This document shows positions 1-6,083 of a stretch of 13,858 nt of DNA, one piece after another. Below the pieces are notes generated by a model, which did not search any database, was not told the origin of the DNA, and saw nothing but the letters and a program-made list of their open reading frames with translations. The position numbers were made by a program, and so were the translations under genes. The stretch is from the NCBI GenBank assembly GCA_019239785.1, contig JAFAZM010000299.1:1-13858 (forward strand), read 5' to 3'. The first letter of the stretch is position 1; each line of letters starts with the position of its first letter. The stretch is from Sphingomonadaceae bacterium. GTDB lineage: Bacteria > Pseudomonadota > Alphaproteobacteria > Sphingomonadales > Sphingomonadaceae.

Positions 1-202
1 TCGCCGGGTTGGCGTCGACGTCGAGCTTGGCGACCTTCAGCCGGTCCTTCTCGATGTCGGCGAGCGCGCGCAACGCCGGCGCCATCAGCCGGCACGGCCC
101 GCACCAGGAGGCGCCGAAGGCGAGGAGGACCAAGCCCTCCGCACGCAGTACGTCCCGCTCGAAGCTGGCGTCGGTGCAGATGCGGACGAAGCCCGCGGCC
201 AA
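1..202 (-). CDS. thioredoxin-family protein, partial (3' end beyond the window)
   Basis: Only the first ~67 residues are inside the window. Read on the minus strand they contain the thioredoxin active site SWCGPC (codons around 93-110) followed by RLMAPALRAL and a KLDVDANP segment, which is the usual beta-alpha-beta start of a thioredoxin fold. A dithiol/disulfide exchange role follows from the family. No ATG is available in this frame. I chose TTG at 202 because a G-rich Shine-Dalgarno-like stretch (GGGGGGA) lies six bases upstream; a longer product starting inside trxA cannot be excluded. The gene begins about 32 bp after the trxA stop, so the two probably share a transcript. It lacks the N-terminal zinc-binding cysteines of TrxC. 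It could be an ordinary second thioredoxin or a longer protein with a thioredoxin N-terminal domain; the cut hides which. Confidence 0.8.
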   Translation of the reverse strand, partial: MAAGFVRICTDASFERDVLRAEGLVLLAFGASWCGPCRLMAPALRALADIEKDRLKVAKLDVDANPA

Positions 203-234
203 GCCCGTTCCCCCCGCCGGGTCCGCGGGTCGTG

Positions 235-582
235 CTAGGCGGTCTGGACCGTCGCGTCCGAACCCAGCGCGCCTTCGAGCCAGGCCTGGATCCGGCTCTT
301 CGGCTCGGCGCCGACCTTGGTCGCGGCCGGCGCGCCGTCCTTGAACAGGATCATCGTCGGGATGCCGCGCACGCCATATTTACCGGGCGCCTCGGGATTC
401 TCATCGATGTTCAGCTTGACGATGCTGACCTTGTCGCCGAGCTCCGCGCTCAGCTCCTCGAGCGCCGGCGCGATCATCCGGCAGGGGCCGCACCATTCCG
501 CCCAGAAGTCGACGAGGACCGGCTTGCCGGCGTCGAGCACTTCGGCCTGGAAGGAAGAATCGGTGACGGAGCTGGTGGCCAT
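235..582 (-). CDS. trxA: thioredoxin 1 (TrxA)
   Basis: Complete 115-residue thioredoxin, slightly longer than the usual ~105-110. It is a cytoplasmic protein-disulfide reductase, normally recharged by thioredoxin reductase and serving ribonucleotide reductase, peroxiredoxins and others. Visible hallmarks are the VDFWAEWCGPCR active site (Cys31 and Cys34), Asp25 in the VDFWA strand, the KLNIDENP segment, and the cis-proline in GIPT (Pro75) followed by ILFKDG. The ATG has a good ribosome-binding site (AGGAG six bases upstream). It lies 52 bp downstream of addA on the same strand, the arrangement I expect in alphaproteobacteria, so it is probably co-transcribed with addA. The last ~8 residues (SDATVQTA) are a non-conserved tail. 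Function and start are both secure. Confidence 0.97.
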   Translation of the reverse strand: MATSSVTDSSFQAEVLDAGKPVLVDFWAEWCGPCRMIAPALEELSAELGDKVSIVKLNIDENPEAPGKYGVRGIPTMILFKDGAPAATKVGAEPKSRIQAWLEGALGSDATVQTA

Positions 583-606
583 GGGAATCTCCTGGACTGC
601 TTTGAG

Positions 607-616
607 CTACATGTAG
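607..616. repeat. 10-bp perfect palindrome in the addA-trxA gap
   Basis: CTACATGTAG is a perfect palindrome in the 52-bp gap between the addA stop and the trxA start, about 25 bp upstream of the trxA start. It is AT-richer than its surroundings. It could be a protein-binding site for internal control of trxA or simply chance; no promoter hexamers are convincing next to it. Confidence 0.3.
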
Positions 617-634
617 GGTGGCGATGGGCGCCGC

Positions 635-3600
635 TCAACCACTCGCTGTGAGATGGGCGTCGAGCAGGTCCCCAGGCAGCGCGTGGAGCCGGGGTCCGGC
701 CGTGTAGAGCAAGGCGGCCTTGACCGGGCGGTCCGGAAAGACGACGCGCAGCGCGGCGCGATAGGCGGCCATCTGGCGCAGATGCGAGGGCGGGATGTCG
801 GCGAGCGCCGCCGGCGCGCGGCGGCCGGTCTTGAAGTCGGCGATCAGCACCCTTTCGTCGCCGACCAGCAGCCGGTCGACCACGCCCGAGACCACCGCGC
901 CGCCAGGAATCACCGCGGCGACCGGCGCCTCGGCGAGCGCGTCCGGCCCGAACAGGTCGGCGAAGGCCGGATCCTCGATGATCCGGCAGGCATCGTCTAC
1001 CAGGGCCGCGCGCCGGGCCGGATCGGCGATGCCTGCCGAATGTTCCAGCCAGCGTTCCGCCCGTTCCCGGCGGTCGGCCGGGGCGACGCCGGGCAGCCGC
1101 TCGAACAAGGCGTGGAGCAGGCGCCCGCGCCGCGCCGCCTCGCGCAGCTCCGGCGAGGGCGGCGGATCGGCGGCGTCGTCCTCGCTCGGCAGCGACGGCG
1201 CCAGCGGCCGGGGCGGGCGCTCCTCGGCGGGCGCGGGCCGGCGCAGCCATTCCGGCAAGACCCTTTGCTTTTCAGACGGCTGCACCGGCTTCCTGACCTG
1301 ATGTTCGAGCGCGCCGAAGCGCAGCGCATTGCCCCACAAGGGCGAGTCCAGGCGCTCCCCGCCTAGCCCCGCCACCGCCGACTCGACCGCGCGGTACCAG
1401 CTCGCGGCGGCCGGCCCCTGCCGGTCGCGCAGGCCGAGCGCGCCGCCGAGGTAGAGCCGCTCCTCGGCGCGGGTCAGGGCGACGTAGAGCAGGCGCCAAT
1501 GCTCCTCGCGGTCGAGCCGGTCCTGTCGCTCGACCTGGCTCTTCAGCGGCTCGGCAAGCTCGTCCTTGCGCGGGCGGAAGGCGGGGATGGCCGGCGCCCC
1601 CTCCCCCAGGATCAGGGCGGCGAGCCCGCCGCCCGGGCCCGAATTATCCGGATTGGCGCAGGCGTCGGCGAGCACCACCACCGGCGATTGCAGGCCCTTG
1701 GCGCCGTGCACCGTCATCACGCGGACCGCGTCGAGCGGCGCGGACGGGTCGCGGACGATCTCGACGTCGCCGCGCGCGAACCAGTCGAGGAAGGCCTGGA
1801 GCGAGGCGGAGGCCTCGCTCTCGAAGGCGAGCGCGGAGGAGAGCAGCTCCTCGATCGGGTCGCGCGCCTCGGCGCCGAGCCGCTGGATCAATCTGCGCCG
1901 CCCCTCCATCGGCCCGGAGAGGATCGTCTCGAAGAAGAGATGCGGGCCGGCATAATCGGCCATGGCGAGAATCGCGTGCAGGCCTTCGGGCGCCGCGGCG
2001 CGGATATGCGGCCAGAGCGCGCCCTCGCGGCCGTGGGCTGCGGCGAACAGATCGTCCTGGCTCCAGCCGAACAGAGGCGAGACGAGCAGGCTCGCAAGGT
2101 TGAGATCGTCGAGCGGCTGGGCGGCGAAGCGGGCGGCGGCGAGCAGATCCCGCACCGCCAATGGCGCTGAGAGCAGCAGCCGGTCGACGCCGGCCACCGG
2201 CACGCCCTCGGCATGGAGCCGCGCGACCAGCAAGGCGGCGAGCTCGCCGCGGCGGCGGACCAGGATCAGGACGTCCTCGGGGCGCAGCGCCCTGCCCCGG
2301 CTCTCGACATGGAAGGGATGGTCGAGCCAGTGCCGAATTTGCTTCGCCAGCCGCGCGGCGTAGCGGCGGACGGCGTCGCTGATCCAGCCTTCCTCGCCTT
2401 CCTCCTCGTCGCTGCCGCTCTCGTCGGTGAACGGCGCCCACAAGGTGACGGAGCCCGGCCGCGTGCCATGGTGGCTCTCGTGGGCGTTGGCCGGCCGGAG
2501 CAGGCCGAGCGCCGGGTGGCCGAGATCTGCGATGACGCGGTCCACGACGGTCAGGATCGGCGGCGCGGAGCGGAAGCTCCGGTCCATCGAGAGGTCGAGG
2601 AAGCGATATCCTATTGCATGCGCAGCTTCGGCAAATTCATTGCGGGCCCGATCAAAGCTCGCCGGATCGGTGCCTTGGAAGCCGAAGATCGCCTGCTTGT
2701 AATCGCCGACCGTGAGGATGCTTCGACGTCGCGATGACGCGCCCTCGCCGGCGAAGAACTCCCCGGCAAGCGCACGGACGATGTTCCATTGCCGCTCGTT
2801 CGTGTCCTGCGCCTCGTCGACCAGGATATGGTCGGTCCGCCGGTCGAGCTTGTAGCGGACCCATTCGCCCATGCCGGGCGTCATCAGCAGCTGCTCGGCG
2901 CGCGCGATCAGGTCGTCGAAGTCGACCGCGCCGGCACCGCGCTTGGCGTCGGCATAAAAGCGGGCGAAGGCCTGGCCGGCGCGCAGCCCCGCGGCGAGCT
3001 TGTCCACCAGCTCGGCGAGGCGCTGCATCGCGAGCAGCCGCCGGCAGCAATCGGCGAGGCGGCCGGCCAGCGCCTCGTAATCCGGCGCGGCCTTGAGCAG
3101 GCCGGCCTGGACCTTGCGCGGGTCGCCCTTGCCGGTGAGGACGAGCGCGGAGAGCTCGCCGAGGCTGTCGGCGCGGGCGGCGGCGTCGCGCGCCAGCCAG
3201 GCGGCGATCGTGTCGCAGCCCTTCAGGCCCGTGTCGGTGCCCCAGGCCCGGTTGGCGTCCGCCATCGCGCGCAGCAAAGCGAGATCGAAGGCATCGTCGG
3301 CGCACTCGCGGGCGACCGCCTCGCCGATATGGCCCAACGGCAGGCCGAAGCCGTGCCGCAGCCGCGCCTCGATCCCCTGGCGCGGGCCGAGCCATTCCAT
3401 CCCGTCGGGCGCGCGGGCGCAGGCCTTGAGGAAGCGCTCGGCGCCGCCCTCGCCGAGCCTGCGGCTGAGCTTCTGCAGGTCCGCGATCAGCCCCTGGTCC
3501 CCCTCCGCCTCGGCGCGGACGAGCAAATCGGCGAGGGTCGCGCGGGCGAGCAATTGCTCCTCGCGCGCCTCGAGCGGGCGGAAGCCCGGCGTCAGCTCCG

Positions 3601-4027
3601 CCTCGGACGGGAAAGCGGCGAGCAGGCTCTGCGCGAAGGCGTGGATGGTCTGGATGCGCAGGCCGCCGCCGGTCGCCTCGAGCACGCGCGCGAACAGGGT
3701 GCGGGCGCGGTCGCGCAGGGCCTGGGTCGGTTCCTTCTCGCCGAGCGCGACGAGTTCGCGGGCAAGCAAATCCTCGTGCAGCCGCACCCAGTGCGCGAGC
3801 CGGCCGTGGATCCGCTCGGCCATCTCGGCCGCGCCCGCCTTGGTGAAGGTCAGGCAGAGGATCGAGGCCGGATCGACCCCAGCGAGCAGCAGCCGCAGCA
3901 CCCGCGCGGTGAGGACGTGCGTCTTCCCGGTCCCGGCCGACGCGGACAGCGCCGCATGCTCGCGCGGCGAGGAGGCGCGAAGCTGGTCCCCTTCGAGCGG
4001 CGCGAGCGGGCGGAGGCGTGTGGGCAT
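635..4027 (-). CDS. addA: double-strand break repair helicase-nuclease AddA
   Basis: A 1130-residue UvrD/Rep-type (SF1A) helicase with a C-terminal RecB-family nuclease, the ATP-driven motor of the AddAB complex that resects double-strand ends for RecA. All helicase motifs are visible: Walker A SASAGTGKT (Lys35), motif Ia TFTKAGAAEM (~60-69), Walker B VDEAQD (403-408), motif III GDYKQAIFGFQG (441-452), motif IV DRSFRS (482-487), motif V MTVHGAKGLQ (~771-780) and motif VI LLYVALTRAEERL (847-859). The nuclease shows LLHALFERL (His972), GVVDRLL (Asp1051), the catalytic DFKTG (Asp1064, Lys1066) and QMAAY. Length and layout match the alphaproteobacterial AddA type. The ATG has no Shine-Dalgarno sequence but a possible promoter sits directly in front of it. 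Unusually it is not next to addB, which lies 4.3 kb upstream with seven other genes between. Identity is secure. Confidence 0.97.
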   Translation of the reverse strand: MPTRLRPLAPLEGDQLRASSPREHAALSASAGTGKTHVLTARVLRLLLAGVDPASILCLTFTKAGAAEMAERIHGRLAHWVRLHEDLLARELVALGEKEPTQALRDRARTLFARVLEATGGGLRIQTIHAFAQSLLAAFPSEAELTPGFRPLEAREEQLLARATLADLLVRAEAEGDQGLIADLQKLSRRLGEGGAERFLKACARAPDGMEWLGPRQGIEARLRHGFGLPLGHIGEAVARECADDAFDLALLRAMADANRAWGTDTGLKGCDTIAAWLARDAAARADSLGELSALVLTGKGDPRKVQAGLLKAAPDYEALAGRLADCCRRLLAMQRLAELVDKLAAGLRAGQAFARFYADAKRGAGAVDFDDLIARAEQLLMTPGMGEWVRYKLDRRTDHILVDEAQDTNERQWNIVRALAGEFFAGEGASSRRRSILTVGDYKQAIFGFQGTDPASFDRARNEFAEAAHAIGYRFLDLSMDRSFRSAPPILTVVDRVIADLGHPALGLLRPANAHESHHGTRPGSVTLWAPFTDESGSDEEEGEEGWISDAVRRYAARLAKQIRHWLDHPFHVESRGRALRPEDVLILVRRRGELAALLVARLHAEGVPVAGVDRLLLSAPLAVRDLLAAARFAAQPLDDLNLASLLVSPLFGWSQDDLFAAAHGREGALWPHIRAAAPEGLHAILAMADYAGPHLFFETILSGPMEGRRRLIQRLGAEARDPIEELLSSALAFESEASASLQAFLDWFARGDVEIVRDPSAPLDAVRVMTVHGAKGLQSPVVVLADACANPDNSGPGGGLAALILGEGAPAIPAFRPRKDELAEPLKSQVERQDRLDREEHWRLLYVALTRAEERLYLGGALGLRDRQGPAAASWYRAVESAVAGLGGERLDSPLWGNALRFGALEHQVRKPVQPSEKQRVLPEWLRRPAPAEERPPRPLAPSLPSEDDAADPPPSPELREAARRGRLLHALFERLPGVAPADRRERAERWLEHSAGIADPARRAALVDDACRIIEDPAFADLFGPDALAEAPVAAVIPGGAVVSGVVDRLLVGDERVLIADFKTGRRAPAALADIPPSHLRQMAAYRAALRVVFPDRPVKAALLYTAGPRLHALPGDLLDAHLTASG

Positions 4028-4036
4028 GGGGTGCCG

Positions 4037-4065
4037 AGGCTAGCGCGCGCGGCGGCCTGCGTCAC
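4037..4065 (-). promoter_or_regulatory. putative near-leaderless promoter of addA
   Basis: On the minus strand GTGACG (4060-4065) and TAGCCT (4037-4042) are separated by 17 bp; the -10-like hexamer ends only nine bases before the addA ATG. Transcription would start about two or three bases before the ATG, in keeping with the absence of a Shine-Dalgarno sequence. The hexamers match the sigma-70 consensus only in part, so this is an inference from spacing and context. Confidence 0.4.
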
Positions 4066-4075
4066 CCTAACCTTC

Positions 4076-4235
4076 CCCTCTCCCGTTTCGGGGAGACGGA
4101 GGGGCCCGCCGCGACGCGGTGGGAGGGTGAGGGCAAAGGCGGCCGTGTCGGGCGGACGCTTGCGGCCACCCGCCCCCGTCGCACCCTCACCCTCCCGGCT
4201 TCGCCGGGTTCCCTCTCCCCGAAAACGGGAGAGGG
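4076..4235. repeat. ~160-bp nested palindromic intergenic element between addA and the micropeptide gene
   Basis: The outer arms, 4076-4096 (CCCTCTCCCGTTTCGGGGAG...) and 4214-4235, are reverse complements over about 21 bp with one inserted base. An inner pair, GGGAGGGTGAGGG at 4121-4133 and CCCTCACCCTCCC at 4184-4196, is a perfect 13-bp inverted repeat. Each side also folds locally: CCCGGC-TTC-GCCGGG at 4194-4208 and a 9-bp stem at 4211-4235. It has no coding capacity. Together this looks like a multicopy non-autonomous palindromic element (REP or MITE type). It fills most of the 367-bp stretch between addA and ogt; the rest holds the micropeptide gene and its promoter. Lying directly after the micropeptide stop, it may also end that transcript. 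Confidence 0.75.
4211..4235 (-). terminator. possible hairpin terminator behind the micropeptide gene
   Basis: Eight bases after the micropeptide stop codon the minus strand can form a 9-bp perfect stem, CCCTCTCCC/GGGAGAGGG, with a short loop containing TTTT. There is no uridine run after it, so it is not a classical intrinsic terminator. It is part of the larger palindromic element. Confidence 0.35.
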
Positions 4236-4242
4236 AGTCGAG

Positions 4243-4323
4243 CTAGAAAATCCACGCCCCGGCGATGAAGGCGCCGATCGCGATCACCCAGTCGCGGGCT
4301 TCGATACGTCTGAGGAAATCCAT
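4243..4323 (-). CDS. 26-residue single-span membrane micropeptide
   Basis: A very short open reading frame with unusually good signals. The ATG is preceded by a perfect AAGGAG seven bases upstream, and a sigma-70-like promoter lies just before that. The peptide starts MDFLRRIEARDW and ends in a hydrophobic stretch (VIAIGAFIAGAWIF), so it would have a basic N-terminus in the cytoplasm and one membrane helix reaching the C-terminus, the typical form of bacterial small membrane proteins. It lies downstream of ogt on the same strand but has its own promoter. I know no named family for it. The alternative is a chance frame, but ribosome site, promoter and amphipathic layout together make a real gene likely. 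Confidence 0.6.
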   Translation of the reverse strand: MDFLRRIEARDWVIAIGAFIAGAWIF

Positions 4324-4361
4324 CCGAATTCTCCTTCGGCTCGATCTCCCCCTGTGTTATC

Positions 4362-4390
4362 GATATAATACAGCTATGGTCCCGATGCAA
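4362..4390 (-). promoter_or_regulatory. sigma-70-like promoter of the micropeptide gene
   Basis: On the minus strand TTGCAT (4385-4390) and TATATC (4362-4367) are separated by exactly 17 bp, placing a transcription start about 30 bp before the micropeptide ATG. This is the most AT-rich patch in the neighbourhood. The -35 hexamer begins only five bases after the ogt stop codon. Confidence 0.6.
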
Positions 4391-4394
4391 GGCT

Positions 4395-4946
4395 TCAGGC
4401 CGCACCCCCGAACAGGGGCAGAGTCTCCACCCGCAGCGCGCCTTCGATCTCCAGCAATTTCAGCTTGGTCGCGGTGCCGCCGGGAGCGGAGAAGCCGCCG
4501 GTGCGGCCGTCGGCGGCGGTGATCCGGTGGCAGGGGACCACGATCGGCCAGGGGTTGCGGCCGAGCGCCTGGCCGACCGCCCGCGCCATGCCGGGATCGC
4601 CGGTGCGGGCGGCGAGCGTGCCGTAGGTGATCGTGGAGCCGGCCGGAATCGCCCGCGCTTCCTCATAGACGCTCCGATCCCAGGCGCCGAGGCTGGAATA
4701 GTCGAGAACCAGATCGCGGAAATCGTCCTTCCCGCCGGCCAGGAAGGCGGTGATCCGCGCGATCGCGGCGGCGATCTCCGGCGGCGGCTCGGCCGGGTCC
4801 AGTCCCGGGAAGCGCCGCCGCAGCCGCGCCAGCGAGGCGGCCTCGTTCGCCTCGGGCAGATGCAGGCCGACCAGGCCCTCCGGCCGCCAGGCGATGCCGC
4901 AGCGGCCGATCGCCGTCTCGAACAGGGTGAAACCGGAGTCGCTCAC
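4395..4946 (-). CDS. ogt: methylated-DNA--[protein]-cysteine S-methyltransferase
   Basis: A 183-residue suicide DNA repair protein that moves the alkyl group from O6-alkylguanine (or O4-alkylthymine) to its own cysteine. The C-terminal domain is clear: TYGTLAARTGDPGMARAVGQALGRNPWPIVVPCHRI, here described by its parts, contains TYG (Tyr108), the arginine finger (Arg122), NPWP and the acceptor Cys139 in PCHR, followed by GGFS. The N-terminal ~85 residues form the less conserved ribonuclease-like domain. It lacks the Ada metal-binding regulatory domain, so it is an Ogt-type stand-alone enzyme. The start is GTG at 4946, with AAGGG upstream. It lies inside the segment separating addA and addB, which groups it with other DNA repair genes by position only. 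Gene symbol ogt is by domain layout; Ogt versus minimal Ada-C cannot be decided from sequence alone. Confidence 0.93.
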   Translation of the reverse strand: MSDSGFTLFETAIGRCGIAWRPEGLVGLHLPEANEAASLARLRRRFPGLDPAEPPPEIAAAIARITAFLAGGKDDFRDLVLDYSSLGAWDRSVYEEARAIPAGSTITYGTLAARTGDPGMARAVGQALGRNPWPIVVPCHRITAADGRTGGFSAPGGTATKLKLLEIEGALRVETLPLFGGAA

Positions 4947-4988
4947 ATCGCCGCCCTTCCCGCTTTCCCTACCGCAAACCCGGGTTTC

Positions 4989-5016
4989 TTGACAGGCCGG
5001 CTCCCAAGCCTAGTCT
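4989..5016 (+). promoter_or_regulatory. strong sigma-70-like promoter of the Tat-exported repeat protein
   Basis: A perfect TTGACA (4989-4994) is followed after 16 bp by TAGTCT (5011-5016). The predicted start lies about 60 bp upstream of the ATG at 5086, which itself has a purine-rich GGGGAGAGAG ribosome-binding site. This is the best -35 match noticed in the window. Confidence 0.7.
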
Positions 5017-5085
5017 CCTTCGCTCGGAGCGGGGGCGATGCATGGCTGCTGGCCCGGGTCCGCTCCATCTTGGGGAGAGAGAAAA

Positions 5086-5592
5086 ATGAAACCCACGCGT
5101 AAATTGAGCCGCCGTTCGTTCCTCGGGCAGGTGGCTGGCGGTGCAATGCTCGGCGGAGCGGCGCTGACCGTGCTCGGCGGACCGGCGCAAGCGCAGGTCA
5201 CCGACAGCGATACCGGCCCCAATGCCGACCGGGTCGGCCATGGCCGCGGCACCAGCGACAGCGACAGCGGGCCGAATGCCGATCCGGCCGGGCGCGGCCG
5301 CGGTGGCGGGGGCGTCAGCGACAGCGACAGCGGACCGAATTCCGACCCGCCCGGGCGCGGACGCGGCAGCCGCCGCAGCGGCATCACCGACAGCGACAGC
5401 GGCCGCTACGCCGATCCGGCCGGCAACGGCCGCGGGCGTGGCCGCACCGGGCTCACCGACAGCGACAGCGGCAGCAATGCCGATCCCGCCGGCAACGGCC
5501 GCGGCGGCCGCGGGCGCTGCACCGGGATGACCGACAGCGACAGCGGCCGCAATGCCGATCCCGCGCGCTGCGGACGCGGCCGGCACCACTGA
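5086..5592 (+). CDS. Tat-exported protein with six DSDSG/NADP/GRG repeats
   Basis: A 168-residue protein of unknown function. Residues 1-36 form a twin-arginine signal peptide: basic start, SRRSFLG (Arg9, Arg10), a Gly/Ala-rich hydrophobic stretch, and cleavage after AQA (34-36). The rest consists of six units starting at Thr39 with the pattern [TS]DSD[ST]G[PRS][NY][AS]D-x3-x-GRG. Linkers between the 17-residue cores grow along the chain (1, 4, 6, 6 and 8 residues) and are Gly/Arg/Ser-rich. Unit 5's linker and unit 6 carry one cysteine each. The D-x-D-x-G-x-N-x-D spacing recalls calcium-binding loops (EF-hand, thrombospondin type 3), but this is only resemblance. The start at 5086 is set by GGGGAGAGAG upstream and by the signal peptide; an upstream in-frame ATG at 5038 would bury the Tat signal. 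It has its own promoter and terminator, so it is a single-gene unit. A secreted, folded-before-export, metal-binding or structural role is conceivable but unproven. Confidence 0.88.
   Translation: MKPTRKLSRRSFLGQVAGGAMLGGAALTVLGGPAQAQVTDSDTGPNADRVGHGRGTSDSDSGPNADPAGRGRGGGGVSDSDSGPNSDPPGRGRGSRRSGITDSDSGRYADPAGNGRGRGRTGLTDSDSGSNADPAGNGRGGRGRCTGMTDSDSGRNADPARCGRGRHH
5200..5586 (+). repeat. six in-frame tandem repeats within the exported protein gene
   Basis: The recurring core, seen as ACCGACAGCGACAGCGGC and close variants, begins near 5200, 5254, 5317, 5386, 5455 and 5530. Period lengthens from 54 to 75 bases because the linker between cores grows. All units stay in frame. Codon choice within the core is very similar between copies, pointing to fairly recent duplication or gene conversion. 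Confidence 0.85.
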
Positions 5593-5610
5593 GCGGAAAG
5601 TCGGTGAAAG

Positions 5611-5648
5611 AAACGGGGCGGCGGCACTCGCGGCCGTCCCGTTTGTTT
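5611..5648 (+). terminator. intrinsic terminator after the repeat-protein gene
   Basis: AAACGGGGCGGC (5611-5622) pairs with GCCGTCCCGTTT (5633-5644) over 12 positions with a single G-U, and is followed by GTTTG, giving a T-rich tail. It begins about 20 bases after the stop codon. This is the clearest intrinsic terminator in the window. Confidence 0.8.
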
Positions 5649-5725
5649 GAGCCCGGCGCGGCTTCACATCCGTGGCGAAGCGGCTAAGGAACCGATCGAA
5701 CCCGTCATTCTTGCGTGAGGAACAG

Positions 5726-5926
5726 ATGTCCGGCGAGCCCTCCTATCCCGACGACGACGCTCCGGTGCAGCCGCGCCCCGGCGAAGCGAAGCCCGATCCG
5801 GCGAAGAAGAGCGACTCCCGCCGCACCAAGCAGATCGTCGCCGGCGCCGCGATCGGGATCGGCTCGGCGGCCCTGGTCGCCGCCTTGCTCTACGCCAATC
5901 GCGCCCGGAAAGCGGACAAGGCTTAA
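5726..5926 (+). CDS. 66-residue single-span membrane protein, unknown function
   Basis: Starts MSGEPSYPDDDAPVQPRPGE, an acidic, proline-rich, probably disordered first ~30 residues, then a basic patch (KKSDSRRTK) and one hydrophobic helix (IVAGAAIGIGSAALVAALLY), ending in a short basic tail (NRARKADKA). I recognise no family. The ATG at 5726 has GAGGAA upstream; the frame is open further upstream (ATG at 5672) but without an equal ribosome site. A Gly/Ala-rich helix flanked by basic residues on both sides suits a small inner-membrane protein. It follows the terminator of the repeat-protein gene, so it is probably transcribed separately, and converges on the PilZ gene. Coding nature is likely but not certain. 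Confidence 0.65.
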   Translation: MSGEPSYPDDDAPVQPRPGEAKPDPAKKSDSRRTKQIVAGAAIGIGSAALVAALLYANRARKADKA

Positions 5927-5934
5927 GGTTCCGA

Positions 5935-6069
5935 GGGTCATGCCGGCGGTGGCCGGGACCCAAGAACTCCGAGACAGTCGCAAAGCCGACGGGTTCGGTG
6001 AATCCCACTCGTTCGAATGTGGCCATGGACCCCGGCCTTCGCCGGGGTGACTCCGAGGTTGGATTCACC
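5935..6069. repeat. palindromic intergenic region between convergent genes
   Basis: A perfect hairpin ACCCCGGC-CTTC-GCCGGGGT lies at 6029-6048. Its surrounding (CATGGACCCCGGCCTTCGCC...GTGAC) is an imperfect reverse complement of 5938-5964 (GTCATGCCGGCGGTGGCCGG...). A second perfect 9-bp pair, GGTGAATCC at 5997-6005 and GGATTCACC at 6061-6069, is nested with it. It lies between the converging ends of the 66-residue gene and the PilZ gene, so the hairpin might serve as a two-way transcript end, though no T-run is present. Paired arms like these are typical of REP-type repeats. Confidence 0.6.
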
Positions 6070-6083
6070 TCAGTGCGCGCCGG

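Noticed and set aside
2789..4246. 485-codon plus-strand frame opposite addA
   Set aside because: Antisense shadow of the addA reading frame in GC-rich DNA; no ribosome site and no family-like motif, while addA carries every helicase motif.
5038..5085. Upstream in-frame ATG (5038) for the repeat protein
   Set aside because: It would place 16 residues including Trp and Gly ahead of the Tat signal and has no matching ribosome site, while ATG 5086 follows GGGGAGAGAG directly.
5200..5586. Regular repeats as a CRISPR array
   Set aside because: Repeats are in-frame coding units with variable period and similar 'spacers'; no cas genes and no constant repeat of the required length.
4969..5667. Long minus-strand frame opposite the repeat protein, itself repetitive (GIGIAAAVAVG-like units)
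   Set aside because: Its repeats are the antisense reading of the plus-strand repeat gene, which has promoter, ribosome site, Tat signal and terminator; the minus frame has none and is pure Ala/Gly/Val low complexity.
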